Part shown: piece after piece, positions 9,477 to 20,562 of the stretch
How the letters are laid out: each line of letters begins with the position of its first letter
Position numbering within the stretch: position 1 is the first letter of the stretch
Assembly (NCBI RefSeq): GCF_046774425.1
Contig: NZ_CP177248.1
Coordinates: forward strand, 558,001-622,000
Source: Malacoplasma muris
GTDB taxonomy: Bacteria > Bacillota_I > Bacilli_A > Mycoplasmatales > Mycoplasmoidaceae
Direction: 5' to 3'
DNA: 64,000 bases
The notes under the pieces: model-generated
Seen by the model: the letters and a program-made list of their open reading frames with translations, nothing else
What the model was told of the DNA's origin: nothing
The model's database searches: none
Program-made: the position numbers and the translations under genes

Positions 9477-12400
9477 TTAATGAATACAACTATCAACAAA
9501 TTGTTCTAGTTCTTTTTTACTTCTAAATATTTGATTATTATAAATATATTTCTTGTCATCAACTAAGTTAATGTATTTTTCGAAATTAATGTTTTTAATT
9601 AATCATCTTTCAGCTCTTATTCTATCTGAAAAATACATTGTTCCTAAATCAGGTAATGTAGCTTTATAAATACTTACATTATTAATATCACTTGGTATAT
9701 TTTCAAAACTATTGTTCAAAATATAAGATGAAGTTAAAATGTTTTTGGTTTTTATATTGAATTTAGATTTAAAAGTAGCTAATAAAGATTCTTTTGCCTT
9801 AGTAATAGCAAGTTTGCTGTCCTTTTCAACAAACATATCACTACTAATGTTTCCATCAGAAGGCATAGTTGATCCATTTTTTAGTGCATTAGCACTATTA
9901 TCAACAACATAATTTGAAGCTTCTTCTATATTATTGATGATAGCTCCATTATTTCAAACTAATCCTGGTAACTTAAATTCTTTAGAATCAATATTATCAG
10001 CATAGCCATCAACTAAAGTTGGGATCTTTGCAATTAAAGTAGGTCTAATAGAATTAAGTATATTAGTAGCTATAACACTATGTTCTGCAGTATTAGTTGA
10101 AATTCCATTACTAAACGAATAAACTTTTTTACCAAAATAAACACTTGTTTGATTTATATTTGAAATATCAATTGTTCCATTTGCATTATTAGTTATACCT
10201 AAATCAGAAATAACATGGTTTAAAACTTCTTCTATTGAATTAAATGATGAAGAGTGATAACTATTCACATTTGCAAATGTATATTTATAACTAAAGTATT
10301 TATTATTAGATAAATCCATTTTTCCATATAACATTTGTTTTAATTGATCTCTTTTCAATTCTTCAGGACTATAATATTTAACTTGGTTATAATAATAAAA
10401 TTCTTGAACTTGAGGAAGAGTAAATTGAATTGGTTCAATAAGTTTCATGTCATCTATTGAATTTACTTCTTTAACTTCTAAACCAAAATATCTACTTGTA
10501 GTTTGCCCACCATCTCAAATAAATTCTGTACCATCTGCTGTTGTATAGATATAGTAATCAGTAAATTTTTCAACTTTTAAAATTTCAGTAACAATTGCAA
10601 ATATTTCAAAAGCTGCAAAAGCAATACCAAAAGCAGGACCAATTGCATTAAGAACAGGCATTACATAGTCATCAAATTTTGTCATAATTTTGAATGAACT
10701 TCATCTTCTTACAAAATCTAACTTTATAGCATTTGGATGAAAATGTAAATAATTTCACACAAAATTAGGTGTAAAATAATCTTTTATGTCATGTCACTTA
10801 CGTCTAATAGCATTATTTAAAGTACTCATTAAATCTCAAAACCTATCAACATCATGTAATGTCGATCAAATTTGATATGATCAATATAAATCATTTAGAG
10901 CATCTATAACTCCAATACTTGAAGCAAAACAAATACTTGTTAATTTTCCTATAGCTGCTTTATATGCTGCTTGATTAGTAAGAGTTTCTTTAGTAGTAAA
11001 AACTCCTTTATTTAATCTATGATCTGTTAATACTAACAAATAAGTTTTATATCAATCAGCATCAGGATTTAATTTTGTATATTCGATAAATCAACTAGCT
11101 TTATCTTTTATTTTATATAAATAACCTGTTTGATCAAATTTACCAGTTTTTGTGTATTCATCAATTTCAGCACGTAATGCTGCATCACTTAATTCATGAA
11201 TAGTAGCATTTGATGCTGTAACACCAACCAAAATATCATAAATTGCTACATTTTTACTTCTTAAAGAAGTAGATGATAAAACTTTAATTTTTTCTTCAGT
11301 ACTTAAAGTAATAACATCTTTTACTTCTTTTAACTGACTATGAATTGCAAAACTTTCAAATATATCAGTAATATTTAACTTTGAAAAAGTTTCATAGATG
11401 TTTTTAAACACACTATAATTTTCTTCTTTATAAAATTCATCTTTGCTAATTACATTAAATTCAAACAAATAACTTTGATCATAACCTGAAAAAGTCATTA
11501 ATCCACTCAACATATTTAAATTATTAGCTGCTCCAATATATGAACTAATTGCAGCAATTAATAAAGGATATTCTTTTAATTTATTCATGTAATATTCAGG
11601 AGTTGTGTTCAAATCTAATGTACTATCCCCAATTTTAAATAATGATTTAATATCAAGTTTTGATCCATCTTTTCCAATTAACATTTTTTCATCTAAAACA
11701 ATGATGTCTAATATATCTTGTAAAAAATCAGCAACTTGACCAAAGTAATCAATTGTTTTATCTATAATTTTTTGATTAGCATTTCTACTAATTAATCTTT
11801 GCAATATAAAACTATACATTACAGGGAATTTATAAAATGTATTATATTTTTTCCCATTCATTAAATTAATATTAGTTGAAATAACTTCATTATACAAATC
11901 TTGGCTAAAATCTTTCAAATCAGATAGATATGTTTCATCTAAAGAATTGCCCATTTCATCTTGAAGTAATGTTCTAAAAATTCTAACATTTTTATTTTCA
12001 TATTCTGATTCTTTCATGTTTAATTGATTATCATCATTCATAATCATTGTAAAAAATGAACCAATCATATTATCAATTTTAGATTCTTGAAAAGCTACTT
12101 TATGTTTTGTGTTATTTGTCATTCCACTAACTTTTTTTCACATACTTTTATTTGTAAAACTACCAATATCTAAATTACCATTATAAAAATATGGTCCTAT
12201 TAAGTTATAGTTATCATTGATGCTATTATCTATAACATATCTTGATTCACCTTGATTGCTTTGAACATGTTGATATGAAAAATTACTAACATCAATATCA
12301 TTAACAACAGAATTAACATTTTCAGATGTTATATTTATTTTTTGGCCATTTTTTGGATTTGAATATTCTACAACTTTGCTTACATTACTATTTATAAAGT

Positions 12401-13154
12401 TTGTTAAATATGATACAGCATTAGAACTATTAACATTAATTGGAGCAGAAGTTGATCCATTAGGAGCAACTATAGTAATTGAATTAAAACTAGAATTGTT
12501 ATTTGGTAAATAATCAGAAAGCAAATAAGACCTTAAAAGCTCTTTTGAGTTAAAATACATATTGTTAAAATAGTATGCTTCTCTAGGTTCAAAATAAGAT
12601 GAATAAGCATCATCATTTGAAGTTTTAATTGAGTCATTCTTACCTTTATATATTGTTGAAGTATTTACTTTATTGTTGCTATCTTCTTTATTAAGTTGTC
12701 CAATTACTTGATCTATTTGTAAAATACCCGTAGATTGATCTATATATTGTGATAAATCTAAAGAAGTGACATAATTTTCAACACTTAATTGATTTTTATA
12801 AATATATTCTCTTAAAGCTTCTGGTGTTTCAAAAACTTGTTCTAATTTTCCTAATCTTAGAACTCATTTAGATTTTGTTTCATCTTCTCTTTTATAATTT
12901 TCAACAATTGAATTTTTTTCAACATAATTATAAACATCATCTTTGCTACTAAAAGACTTTCCGTTAAATCATACAGTGTTTATACTTTGATTTGTTAAAT
13001 GATAAACACAATAAGTCATAGGAGTTGCAACTAAAATTGTTGACATTGTTCCTAATAATATTGTTTTCTTTGATAAAACTTTAATTTCTTTTTTCGGCTT
13101 TGAAATATTACCTTTTCTAAGGTTAACTTTATTTAAAGAAATTTTGTTTGACAT
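9477..13154 (-). CDS. Giant membrane-anchored surface protein with repeated short module
   Basis: 1,225 residues, not recognised as any named family. The ATG at 13154 has AAGGATG upstream. After a basic Lys-rich N-terminus there is one hydrophobic segment at about residues 45-68 (ILLGTMSTILVATPMTYCVY), so it is probably membrane anchored with the bulk outside. A further hydrophobic stretch (AIGPAFGIAFAAFEIFAIVT) lies near residue 835. A roughly 25-residue motif of the form aromatic-Asn/Gly-x-x-Phe/Tyr-x-Ser-x-Glu-x-Leu-x-x-Tyr recurs at least four times, including the extreme C-terminus. Rich in Asn, Ser and Tyr. Its terminator has been hit by an IS30 element. No function is proposed. Confidence 0.8.
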
Positions 13155-13319
13155 AATATACATCCTTATAATAGGTTTAAATATTAAAAATATATACATT
13201 CATAATATATACAATGATACATTATACAAATATATTACTTTCATTAGAAAATTCTATATTATTAGAATTGTTTTATATATGCATTTATAAAGTTATATAT
13301 ATAATTTTAATAAAAAAAC

Positions 13320-13343
13320 AATAGTATTATATTTATACTATTG
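13320..13343. repeat. Target-site duplication (left copy) of IS30 element 2
   Basis: 24 bp, identical to 14526-14549. It is an inverted repeat AATAGTAT / ATACTATT with a 7-nt loop, different in sequence and length from the duplication around element 1. Confidence 0.8.
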
Positions 13344-14525
13344 CTCGATTGAAATATGAAGTGCAACACATATTGTAAAATATATGTGCACTTCATTTTT
13401 TTGTTTACATAAAATAGACAAAAGAAAAAAGGTGCCCTTATAGTTTTCCATAACAACGAGACACCCACTATGTTATACAACCATTTATCAGAAAAAGAAA
13501 GAGCATTAATTGAATTTATGTTCTACCAAGAAAAAGATCTTTAAATTCAATTGCAAAAGAATTGAATAGACATAGATCTACAATCTCAAGAGAATTAAAA
13601 AGAAATGAATCTTGTGGAATATATAATTCTAATAATGCTCATAAAAAATACTTAAATAGAAAATGAAATTCTCATGCTTTTTATCTTGATAGATACAAAA
13701 GCTTTACAGATTTATTTTTAGATAAATTTAGAAAAATAGATCATGGAGTTGAAGCAACTTGTCATTATATTAAAAAAAATTATCCTTGTGTCAAAACACC
13801 AAGTTCTAGACAGGTTTTTAATTGAATAAAATCCAATAGATGAAAATTAAAAAGATCAGATAGACTCAGAAAAGGATATGTAAAAGGAAGAAAAAGACAT
13901 AAAGGTATGTTTTCTAAATTTGATGAAAAATATGTATTTCCTTTTTGAGCTAGACCTTCTAAAAATAGAAAAAAGAGAATAGTATGGACATTTTGAAGCA
14001 GATTTAATTATTGGAAAAAAGAAAAGCTGGATATAGTAATTTTGCTAACTCTAGTAGAAAGAGTTACAAGAATGACATATATTGTTAAAGTCAAAAATAA
14101 AAATTCTTTTACAATAAATTCAACAATTAAAAAACTAGTTGAACAAAATAATTTAAAAGTAAAAACAATCACAATAGATAATGGAATTGAGTTTAATAAA
14201 ATAGGAATCCTTGCCTATTGATTAAATTGCAAAATTTATTATTGTGAACCATATGCTTCATTTCAAAGAGGAAGTAATGAAAATGCTAATGGTATTATTA
14301 GAAGATTTTATAAAAAAGGAACAGACTTTGATTTATTAACAGATGATGATGTAGTTAGACTACAAAATAGGATAAACCTCATGCCAAGAAAAATGTTTGG
14401 TTTTAAATCAAGTTATGAAATAAATAAACATTATATAGAAAGGTAATAAAAACTCATAACCATTTTATTGGCTATGAGTTATAAGTTGTGCTATTATGAT
14501 GTTGCACTTCATATTTCATTCAGGG
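13344..14525 (+). mobile_element. IS30-family insertion sequence, damaged copy
   Basis: About 1,182 bp, nearly identical to the element at 8262-9440 but in opposite orientation and carrying several small insertions and deletions. The ends (CTCGATTGAAATATGAAG on the left, CTTCATATTTCATTCAGGG on the right) match the other copy. It is flanked by 24-bp direct repeats that form a hairpin, which is the terminator of the 14577-18248 gene. Confidence 0.88.
13470..14446 (+). pseudogene. Frameshifted IS30 transposase
   Basis: Homologous over its whole length to the intact transposase at 8341-9315, but disrupted. One A is missing in the run at about 13530-13537 (GAAAAAGATC against GAAAAAAGATC). One A is gained at about 13963 (CTAAAAATAG). 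Extra bases occur at about 14015-14020 (GGAAAAAAGAAAAG) and about 14039 (AATTTTGC). These shift the frame before and within the catalytic domain, so no functional protein is expected, although the element could be mobilised in trans by the intact copy. Confidence 0.88.
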
Positions 14526-14549
14526 AATAGTATTATATTTATACTATTG
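14526..14549 (-). terminator. Terminator of second giant protein gene; right copy of IS target duplication
   Basis: Hairpin AATAGTAT / ATACTATT located 28 bp beyond the stop of the 14577-18248 gene and duplicated at 13320-13343. Confidence 0.65.
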
Positions 14550-14576
14550 TATTCTTATATTAAAAATAAAGAGAAA

Positions 14577-17500
14577 TTATTTTTTCTTGTCATTTGAATT
14601 ATTAATATTTTTATTTCCTCTAGTCCTTATTACATTAGGATTAGAAACAATTATTGGTTTATTTACATTATTTGTTTTTGGAATACTTAATTTATTTTGC
14701 TCCAATAAATTTTTATTATTTTCCTTATTAGAAGCTACATTTGGATTAGCTAATTTATCCACTATTTTTTTATTATAAATTTGGTTTGTTGTTTTTACAG
14801 GAACAACATTTTTGTTAATTTTATTTAATTTCTTTAATAGTTCACCATTATTATTTGAATTATTTTTCTTTGCATGTAAATATTTATTACGTCTAAATGT
14901 TAATATAATTGGAGTAATAATCACAATTAAAGCTAAAATAACACTAAGTATAATAACTAATGTTAAATAATTGTTTGAATTACTTTCAAGTGTCTTAAAA
15001 TTTGTTAATATTATTTCAGCATTTGATTTTAATCCACTAGATCCTAAATTTTTATAGAGTAATGTATATCTTACATTTACAGTACCTAAAGAATCATTAC
15101 CTATAAATACTATTTCATCAATTTCAAAATATTCAGGATTTGTGTTTGTTGAGTTTAAAGATGTAGAATTTTTTATTGGTGATATTAAAGGATATAATTC
15201 ATTAAATTCTTGTCAATTATTTTTATATTTGCTAATAAATTGAGATGGCAGCAAAAATTCATATTCAATTTTATTTTTATTATTTGCTTGTCTTTCTTCA
15301 TTAATTGAATTTAACATAGTTTCATAATTCATTTGTGGAATAGTGTTTGTTTGAGTTATCCCATAATTTCAATTATATTTAACTAAACTATATTTAAAAG
15401 AAACTTCTGTCAAACTAAACAAATTTGATGTTTCCTGATTTGTTTTAAGTTTTTCTATAAATTCTTGTTTCACTAATAAATGGTAATAAGTGTTATCCAC
15501 TGTATTAAACAATTTAATATTAGAATTAATTTGATTGTTGTTAAAAGAAAGATTATATGTTGCAACATTATTTGTTGTTTTATCATTGTTTAAAGTTAAA
15601 TTAATTTCACTTGAACTAAATCAATTATTTTTAATACCAATTGTTTTTCTTAATAAAGTTCCTAAATTATCATTAACATCATTAAGAGACATATCACCTG
15701 TTAATGATAATGCTACATTTTCATCAAATGTAATGCTGTTCCCTGTTATATCAGATATTTTCTTGCAACCTGTACCATTAGAATTTGAATCAACAGTAAC
15801 AATTAAATCAGTGTCAGGAATTGTTGATGGTATAGTATTATCTTTTCTATATTTAATTGTAAAAGATGTTGTTCCAGTCATCAAATTATTATAATAAGCT
15901 TCAGTATAAGGAGTATCATTATATGTTAGTTCTCAATTCGCATAATTATTATAAATACTTGGAACGTTTAATGAAGAAACTATATCATCTAAATCAAATT
16001 CATAAGGTAATTTATTTTTTTTAATTTCATTAAATTTTGTTACATTAAGTGTTATTTGAGTTGTTGTTATTTCTTTTACAAAATTTGTAAAATCATATCT
16101 TCCTCTAACATTAGTACTTTCCATACTAAGTGATGATAAAGATGATAAATCATAAGTTAATGACAACACTCCTCCAACATCATCTGTAGTAACTTTTATT
16201 GGATAATTATAATTTGGTGTTGTATTACTACCTGTACCATTGATACTAATTGAATTGGTAGTTAAATTTAATGAAGAATTTGCTCCTACAACAAAAAAAT
16301 TATCTAATATTTCCTGTGTTGTTACTTCGCTTGGTTTTTTAGTTTGTTTTAAAGTTTCAATTGCTTGATACTTTGTACTATCTACTGTATTATTTGTAAC
16401 TAAAATAAATTTTAATTTTTCTACTGTATTGAATATATTTAAATCTATATCAATATATCTTGTATATTTACTACCTGTATTTCATCATTCATCAAAATCA
16501 ACTTTCACTCTAGCTTTTAATGCTCCTGTAGAATTATTAAACAAAACATTATTAGACCCTGATAATGTATAACCACTTAAAGCTGTCATATTTTCTAGTG
16601 ACTTTGTGATGCTATAATCAAAACTATTAGTTGTGTTTGAAAAACTGTAGCTTACTCAATTTAATATTTCACTTTCTGGAACATCTTGTGGTAACTTACT
16701 TTTATAATTAGAGCTATCAGCTGCAGTTGAATAAGAATTCTCTATAACACGATTCCAACTATTAGATGCAGTAAGAGTTCCAAGTCCTGAAGTTCCTGGA
16801 ACACCATTACCACGTTTAAAATTTATTTTTTCAGGATTTGTTGTTGATATATTTAAAGTTGAACTAAAATTTGCTGTATATGTTGCCTCTTGCAACACAA
16901 ATCATCCATTGTTATTTTTAATATTAGCATCATTGATCAAGCTAAAAGATGGGATAGTTTTAACATTAGCATCAGTTGTAATAGTTAACGCTGTGTGCAT
17001 AGAAGATATTGTTGCATTTTCTATTTTAAAAGATCCAATTATATATTTTGCTCAATCAATTGTTTTAGGAGTGCTACTTGTTGTTCCATATGATATATAA
17101 TATAAAACATTGTTTTTCTTATCCAAATCAAATGAAAGAATGGAGTATGGTGAACCATTCATCATAATATTTGATGTACTATTACCTTGAGTAAATGTAT
17201 GACTATTTCCTGTTTTATCATAATAAAATTTAAAAGTTCAAAATGATTCAGTTCCATAAATAAAACTATTAGTATAATTAGAATCACCTATTGGCACAAC
17301 GCTTGAGTCCATTAACAAATACATTTGTTTATTTTGTTCAATATAAGGGATTACAACAGGAGTAGCAACTGAATGTTCTGAGTGAGAACTTGTAGTTGCA
17401 CTTCCATTTGTTGAATTAACTTCAATTTCACTAGATTTAATTACAAAGTTTAATGAACCATCAAATAAAAAATATTGAATTTTATCTTTAGTAGTCCCAG

Positions 17501-18248
17501 TATTTTTAGTAAAAAGAGTAAACCCTCATACATCATTGCTTATATCAAAAATAGCTTGAATAGATTTACTTGCTTCATATGTAAAACTAGCAGTTGTCAA
17601 ACCTGTAAACTTAGTTTGTACAACATCATAACTTATTGAGTTAACTAATTTAATATCACTGTTTCCATTATTATTAAAACCATTTTTTGGTATTGGAAAA
17701 ATCACACCATTATTTTTATTAATATAAAAATCAAATATTTCCATATTCCCAAGTGTAGAACTTGATAAAATTCCAAGAGTACTATTTGACTTTGCATAAT
17801 ATGGCAATCCTGTTTGTAAGTTTAGTTGAAATATAAAAGGAGAAGTAGAACTACTAACTGTAACTTTTCCATAAACAATAATATGATCTGTAAATGGATT
17901 GTATTTTACAAAAAAGTTATTAGCAACACTGCTTGGCACTGAATTAGTAATTTGCTTGATTATTGAATTATTTGAATTTAAATCATATTCTCAAACAACT
18001 GTGTTAAAAAAAGAAATTAATCTAACTTTTGTTCCAGAAATATTAACAATTCCATATGGAGTTTCATTGTTGTTATTTCTATTATTAATATTTAAAGACA
18101 TATCATCAGCTGAAACAGCTTTTAAATTATTATTACTAAGATTATAAAAAGCATTGTCATTTTTTAAAAAACCTACAGTTGCTGTAGATAAACCAACTAC
18201 AGAAAATAAAAAAAATACATTCATCAATATCTTATTATTTTTTTTCAT
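14577..18248 (-). CDS. Giant surface protein with C-terminal membrane anchor
   Basis: 1,223 residues in one frame with UGA as Trp; not recognised. It starts with MKKNNKILMNVFFLFSVVGL, a signal peptide or N-terminal helix without a lipobox Cys. The middle is a long Ser/Thr/Asn-rich, strand-forming region with no Cys-rich or enzyme motif I can identify. Near residue 1,085-1,110 lies one strong transmembrane helix (LTLVIILSVILALIVIITP), then a basic Asn/Lys-rich tail of about 110 residues that should be cytosolic. This type I layout suggests an adhesin or surface antigen, but that is inference from topology only. Nearly equal in length to the neighbour at 9477-13154, without obvious sequence similarity. 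Confidence 0.8.
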
Positions 18249-18356
18249 ACTAGACAACCGTGCTTTTAATTTAATAATATGATTATATATAAACAATTTA
18301 TCTCATTCAATATTGAAAATATAAAAAATTATGGTTATTTTTTTATGACAAAATAA

Positions 18357-18378
18357 AAAGTAGGTTTTAACCTACTTT
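18357..18378 (-). terminator. Intrinsic terminator of the GntR-type gene
   Basis: Perfect 10-bp inverted repeat AAAGTAGGTT / AACCTACTTT with a 2-nt loop, 31 bp downstream of the regulator's stop on the minus strand and followed by a T-rich stretch. Confidence 0.7.
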
Positions 18379-18409
18379 AATAAACATTATTAAATTTATA
18401 ATTATTATT

Positions 18410-19015
18410 TTAATTAATTCCAAAACTTCTAAAAGATATTCTTTTAAAATCTATATATCAACAAGAAGCTTTAAATATTACATATCTTTCTTCATCATAA
18501 TATTCTCTAGTAATAAACATCTTGTTTAATTCAGTATCATACTCAATATATTCATCAAATGAAAAGCCCTTAACATTAGAATCAATTATATAATCACATA
18601 TATTCATATCTAATTCATACTGTTCTGCAATATCAACATACAAATCTTTTGATACTGATCATTTAACAACACCTATAACACTTTTATTTTTATCATAGTA
18701 TTCTGTTATTAATTGCACAACAGCTTCTTGAGTATTTATAACTTTTGTTCTTTGGGTTTTTGAATTATTTTGAATAAATTTAGGTAACATGATTATTATG
18801 ACAGAATTATCTGATACATAATACCCTGAACCACGAACAGGTTTTAATATTCCAGCAGATTCTAATGCCACAAGAGAGCTACGAGCTGTTAATCTACTAC
18901 AATTAAATTTTCTAGCAAAAGCATTTTCGCTTGGCAATTTTTCATTAACAGGAAATTCGCCTTTTAATATTTTTAAAGAAATATAAGAAATAATATAACG
19001 TTTAATCGAATACAT
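18410..19015 (-). CDS. GntR family transcriptional regulator
   Basis: 201 residues. The N-terminal about 75 residues are a GntR winged helix: ILKGEFPVNEKLPSENAFAR, then CSRLTARSSLVALESAGILK and the wing VRGSGYYVSD. The remaining about 125 residues are compatible with a UTRA-like sensor, which usually binds a small sugar-phosphate or amine, but it is weakly conserved. The ATG at 19015 is preferred over a TTG at 19027; neither has a strong ribosome-binding site. It lies between the NADH oxidase gene and the giant surface-protein gene. Its targets are unknown. GntR regulators are uncommon in these small genomes. Confidence 0.85.
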
Positions 19016-19068
19016 AATATATACCAATAAAATATGTAAATGCTAAAAACACTCACATATTTTATTAA

Positions 19069-20433
19069 TTAAGCAATATATTTCATTCCGATGGCTTTTA
19101 AAATTGCTGATAATACAAAGTTGAATGGTTTATTTAAATGAGGCAAGAAGTAAACATCTGTGAATGCTACATCTAACAAACTTAATCCTTGTTGAATTGC
19201 TAATCCTAATGAGAAAATTCATTCTGTATGGTTAGCATTTCCATAAGATAAAATTTGAGCTCCTACTAATCTCAATGTATCTTCTTCATAAACTACTTTA
19301 ACACCAACTTTTTCAACTGTGTTCATTCATTCTGGTCTATCATTATCTTCATAGAATGCAGATTTAACATTTAAACCAAATCTTTTAGCAGCTTCTTCAC
19401 TTACACCTGTACTTGCAAATTTGTGACCAAATACACACAATGCATTTGTACCTACAATTGATTTTAATTTTACATATTCTGCACCATTAATTTGTGAAGC
19501 AGCAACAATACCTGATTTAACTGCATTTGTAGCTAAAGCAATGTTTCTATATTGTTTAGTTGCAGCATCATATATAGCAGCACAATCACCAATAGCATAA
19601 ATATCTGGATCACTTGTTTGAACTTTTTCATTTACTTTAATTGCACCATTTTGAACTTTTTCAAGATCTGGTAACAATGAATGATTTGGAGCAAATCCCA
19701 AACATTGAATTACTAAATCAGCTTGAATTTCATTACCTTTATCAGTAACTAAACCAGTAACTTTTCCGTTTGAATCTCCAACATATTTAGTAACACCTTG
19801 TCCTAAATACACTGAAACACCTGAAGAAACTAATTTATTTTCTAATACATCTGAAAATTCTTTATCAAAATAATTAGCTAAAACTCTTGGAGCAAAGTCT
19901 ACTAAAACAACTTTTTTCCCTTTTTGATGATAAGCTTCAACTAATTCAATACCAATATAACCTGCACCTATTACAGCTACAGTATTAATTGTTGGGTCAT
20001 TAGCTTTTTCAATCAACTTTAATGCATGTTGATAAATCTTACAAATTTCTACATTTTTTAAATCTTGATTTTCTACATGTCTATCAATAGGTCAACTACC
20101 AGCTGCATAAATTAATTTATCGTATTTTCATGCAGTTAATTTATTGTTAGATAAATCTTCAACATATACAGTTTTAGAAACTCTATCAATTTTTTTAACA
20201 TCATGCTTCATAAATATTTTAGCACCCATTTTTGTTAATTCAGCTGGGTTAGAATAAAATAAATCTTGTGTATTTTTTACTACTCCTCCAACTGTTAATG
20301 CAATCCCACACCCTAAGAAAGAGATGTTATCATTTCTATCGAAAGCAACAACATCAGCTGATGGATTTTGAGAAAGTAACGTTCTAATTGCTGAAGTACC
20401 AGCATGGTTTACACCAATTACAATTGTTCTCAT
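19069..20433 (-). CDS. nox: FAD-dependent NADH oxidase (water-forming type)
   Basis: 454 residues, the usual length for this flavoprotein class. Visible features: FAD-binding N-terminus MRTIVIGVNHAGTSA with His10, the redox-active single Cys42 in FLGCGIAL, NAD-binding VAVIGAGYIGIELVEAY at about 150, and IYAIGDCAAIYD near 290. It oxidises NADH with oxygen in the cytoplasm, regenerating NAD for glycolysis and removing oxygen. CoA-disulfide reductase shares the same fold and Cys, so the alternative cannot be excluded from sequence alone. A 53-bp gap separates it from the GntR gene downstream. Confidence 0.87.
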
Positions 20434-20500
20434 AACACTTATATCCTTTTTTATAAAAAAATTTTTTTATAAATATATTGTAAATCTAATAAATAAAAAA

Positions 20501-20539
20501 AATTCATTAATTTTTAATATTTAACAAAATTAATGAATT
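20501..20539 (-). terminator. Intrinsic terminator of the papain-like protease gene
   Basis: Perfect 14-bp inverted repeat AATTCATTAATTTT / AAAATTAATGAATT with an 11-nt loop, 23 bp past the gene's stop, followed on the minus strand by a run of T. Confidence 0.75.
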
Positions 20540-20562
20540 AAAAATAGATTTTAATTTAATTA

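Noticed and set aside
15535..15894. Plus-strand ORF of about 119 residues inside the second giant gene
   Set aside because: Antisense shadow; its hydrophobic look comes from the reverse complement of Asn/Thr-rich codons.
19069..20433. Coenzyme A disulfide reductase as the primary call
   Set aside because: Shares the single redox Cys, but length and overall pattern fit mollicute NADH oxidases; kept only as an alternative.
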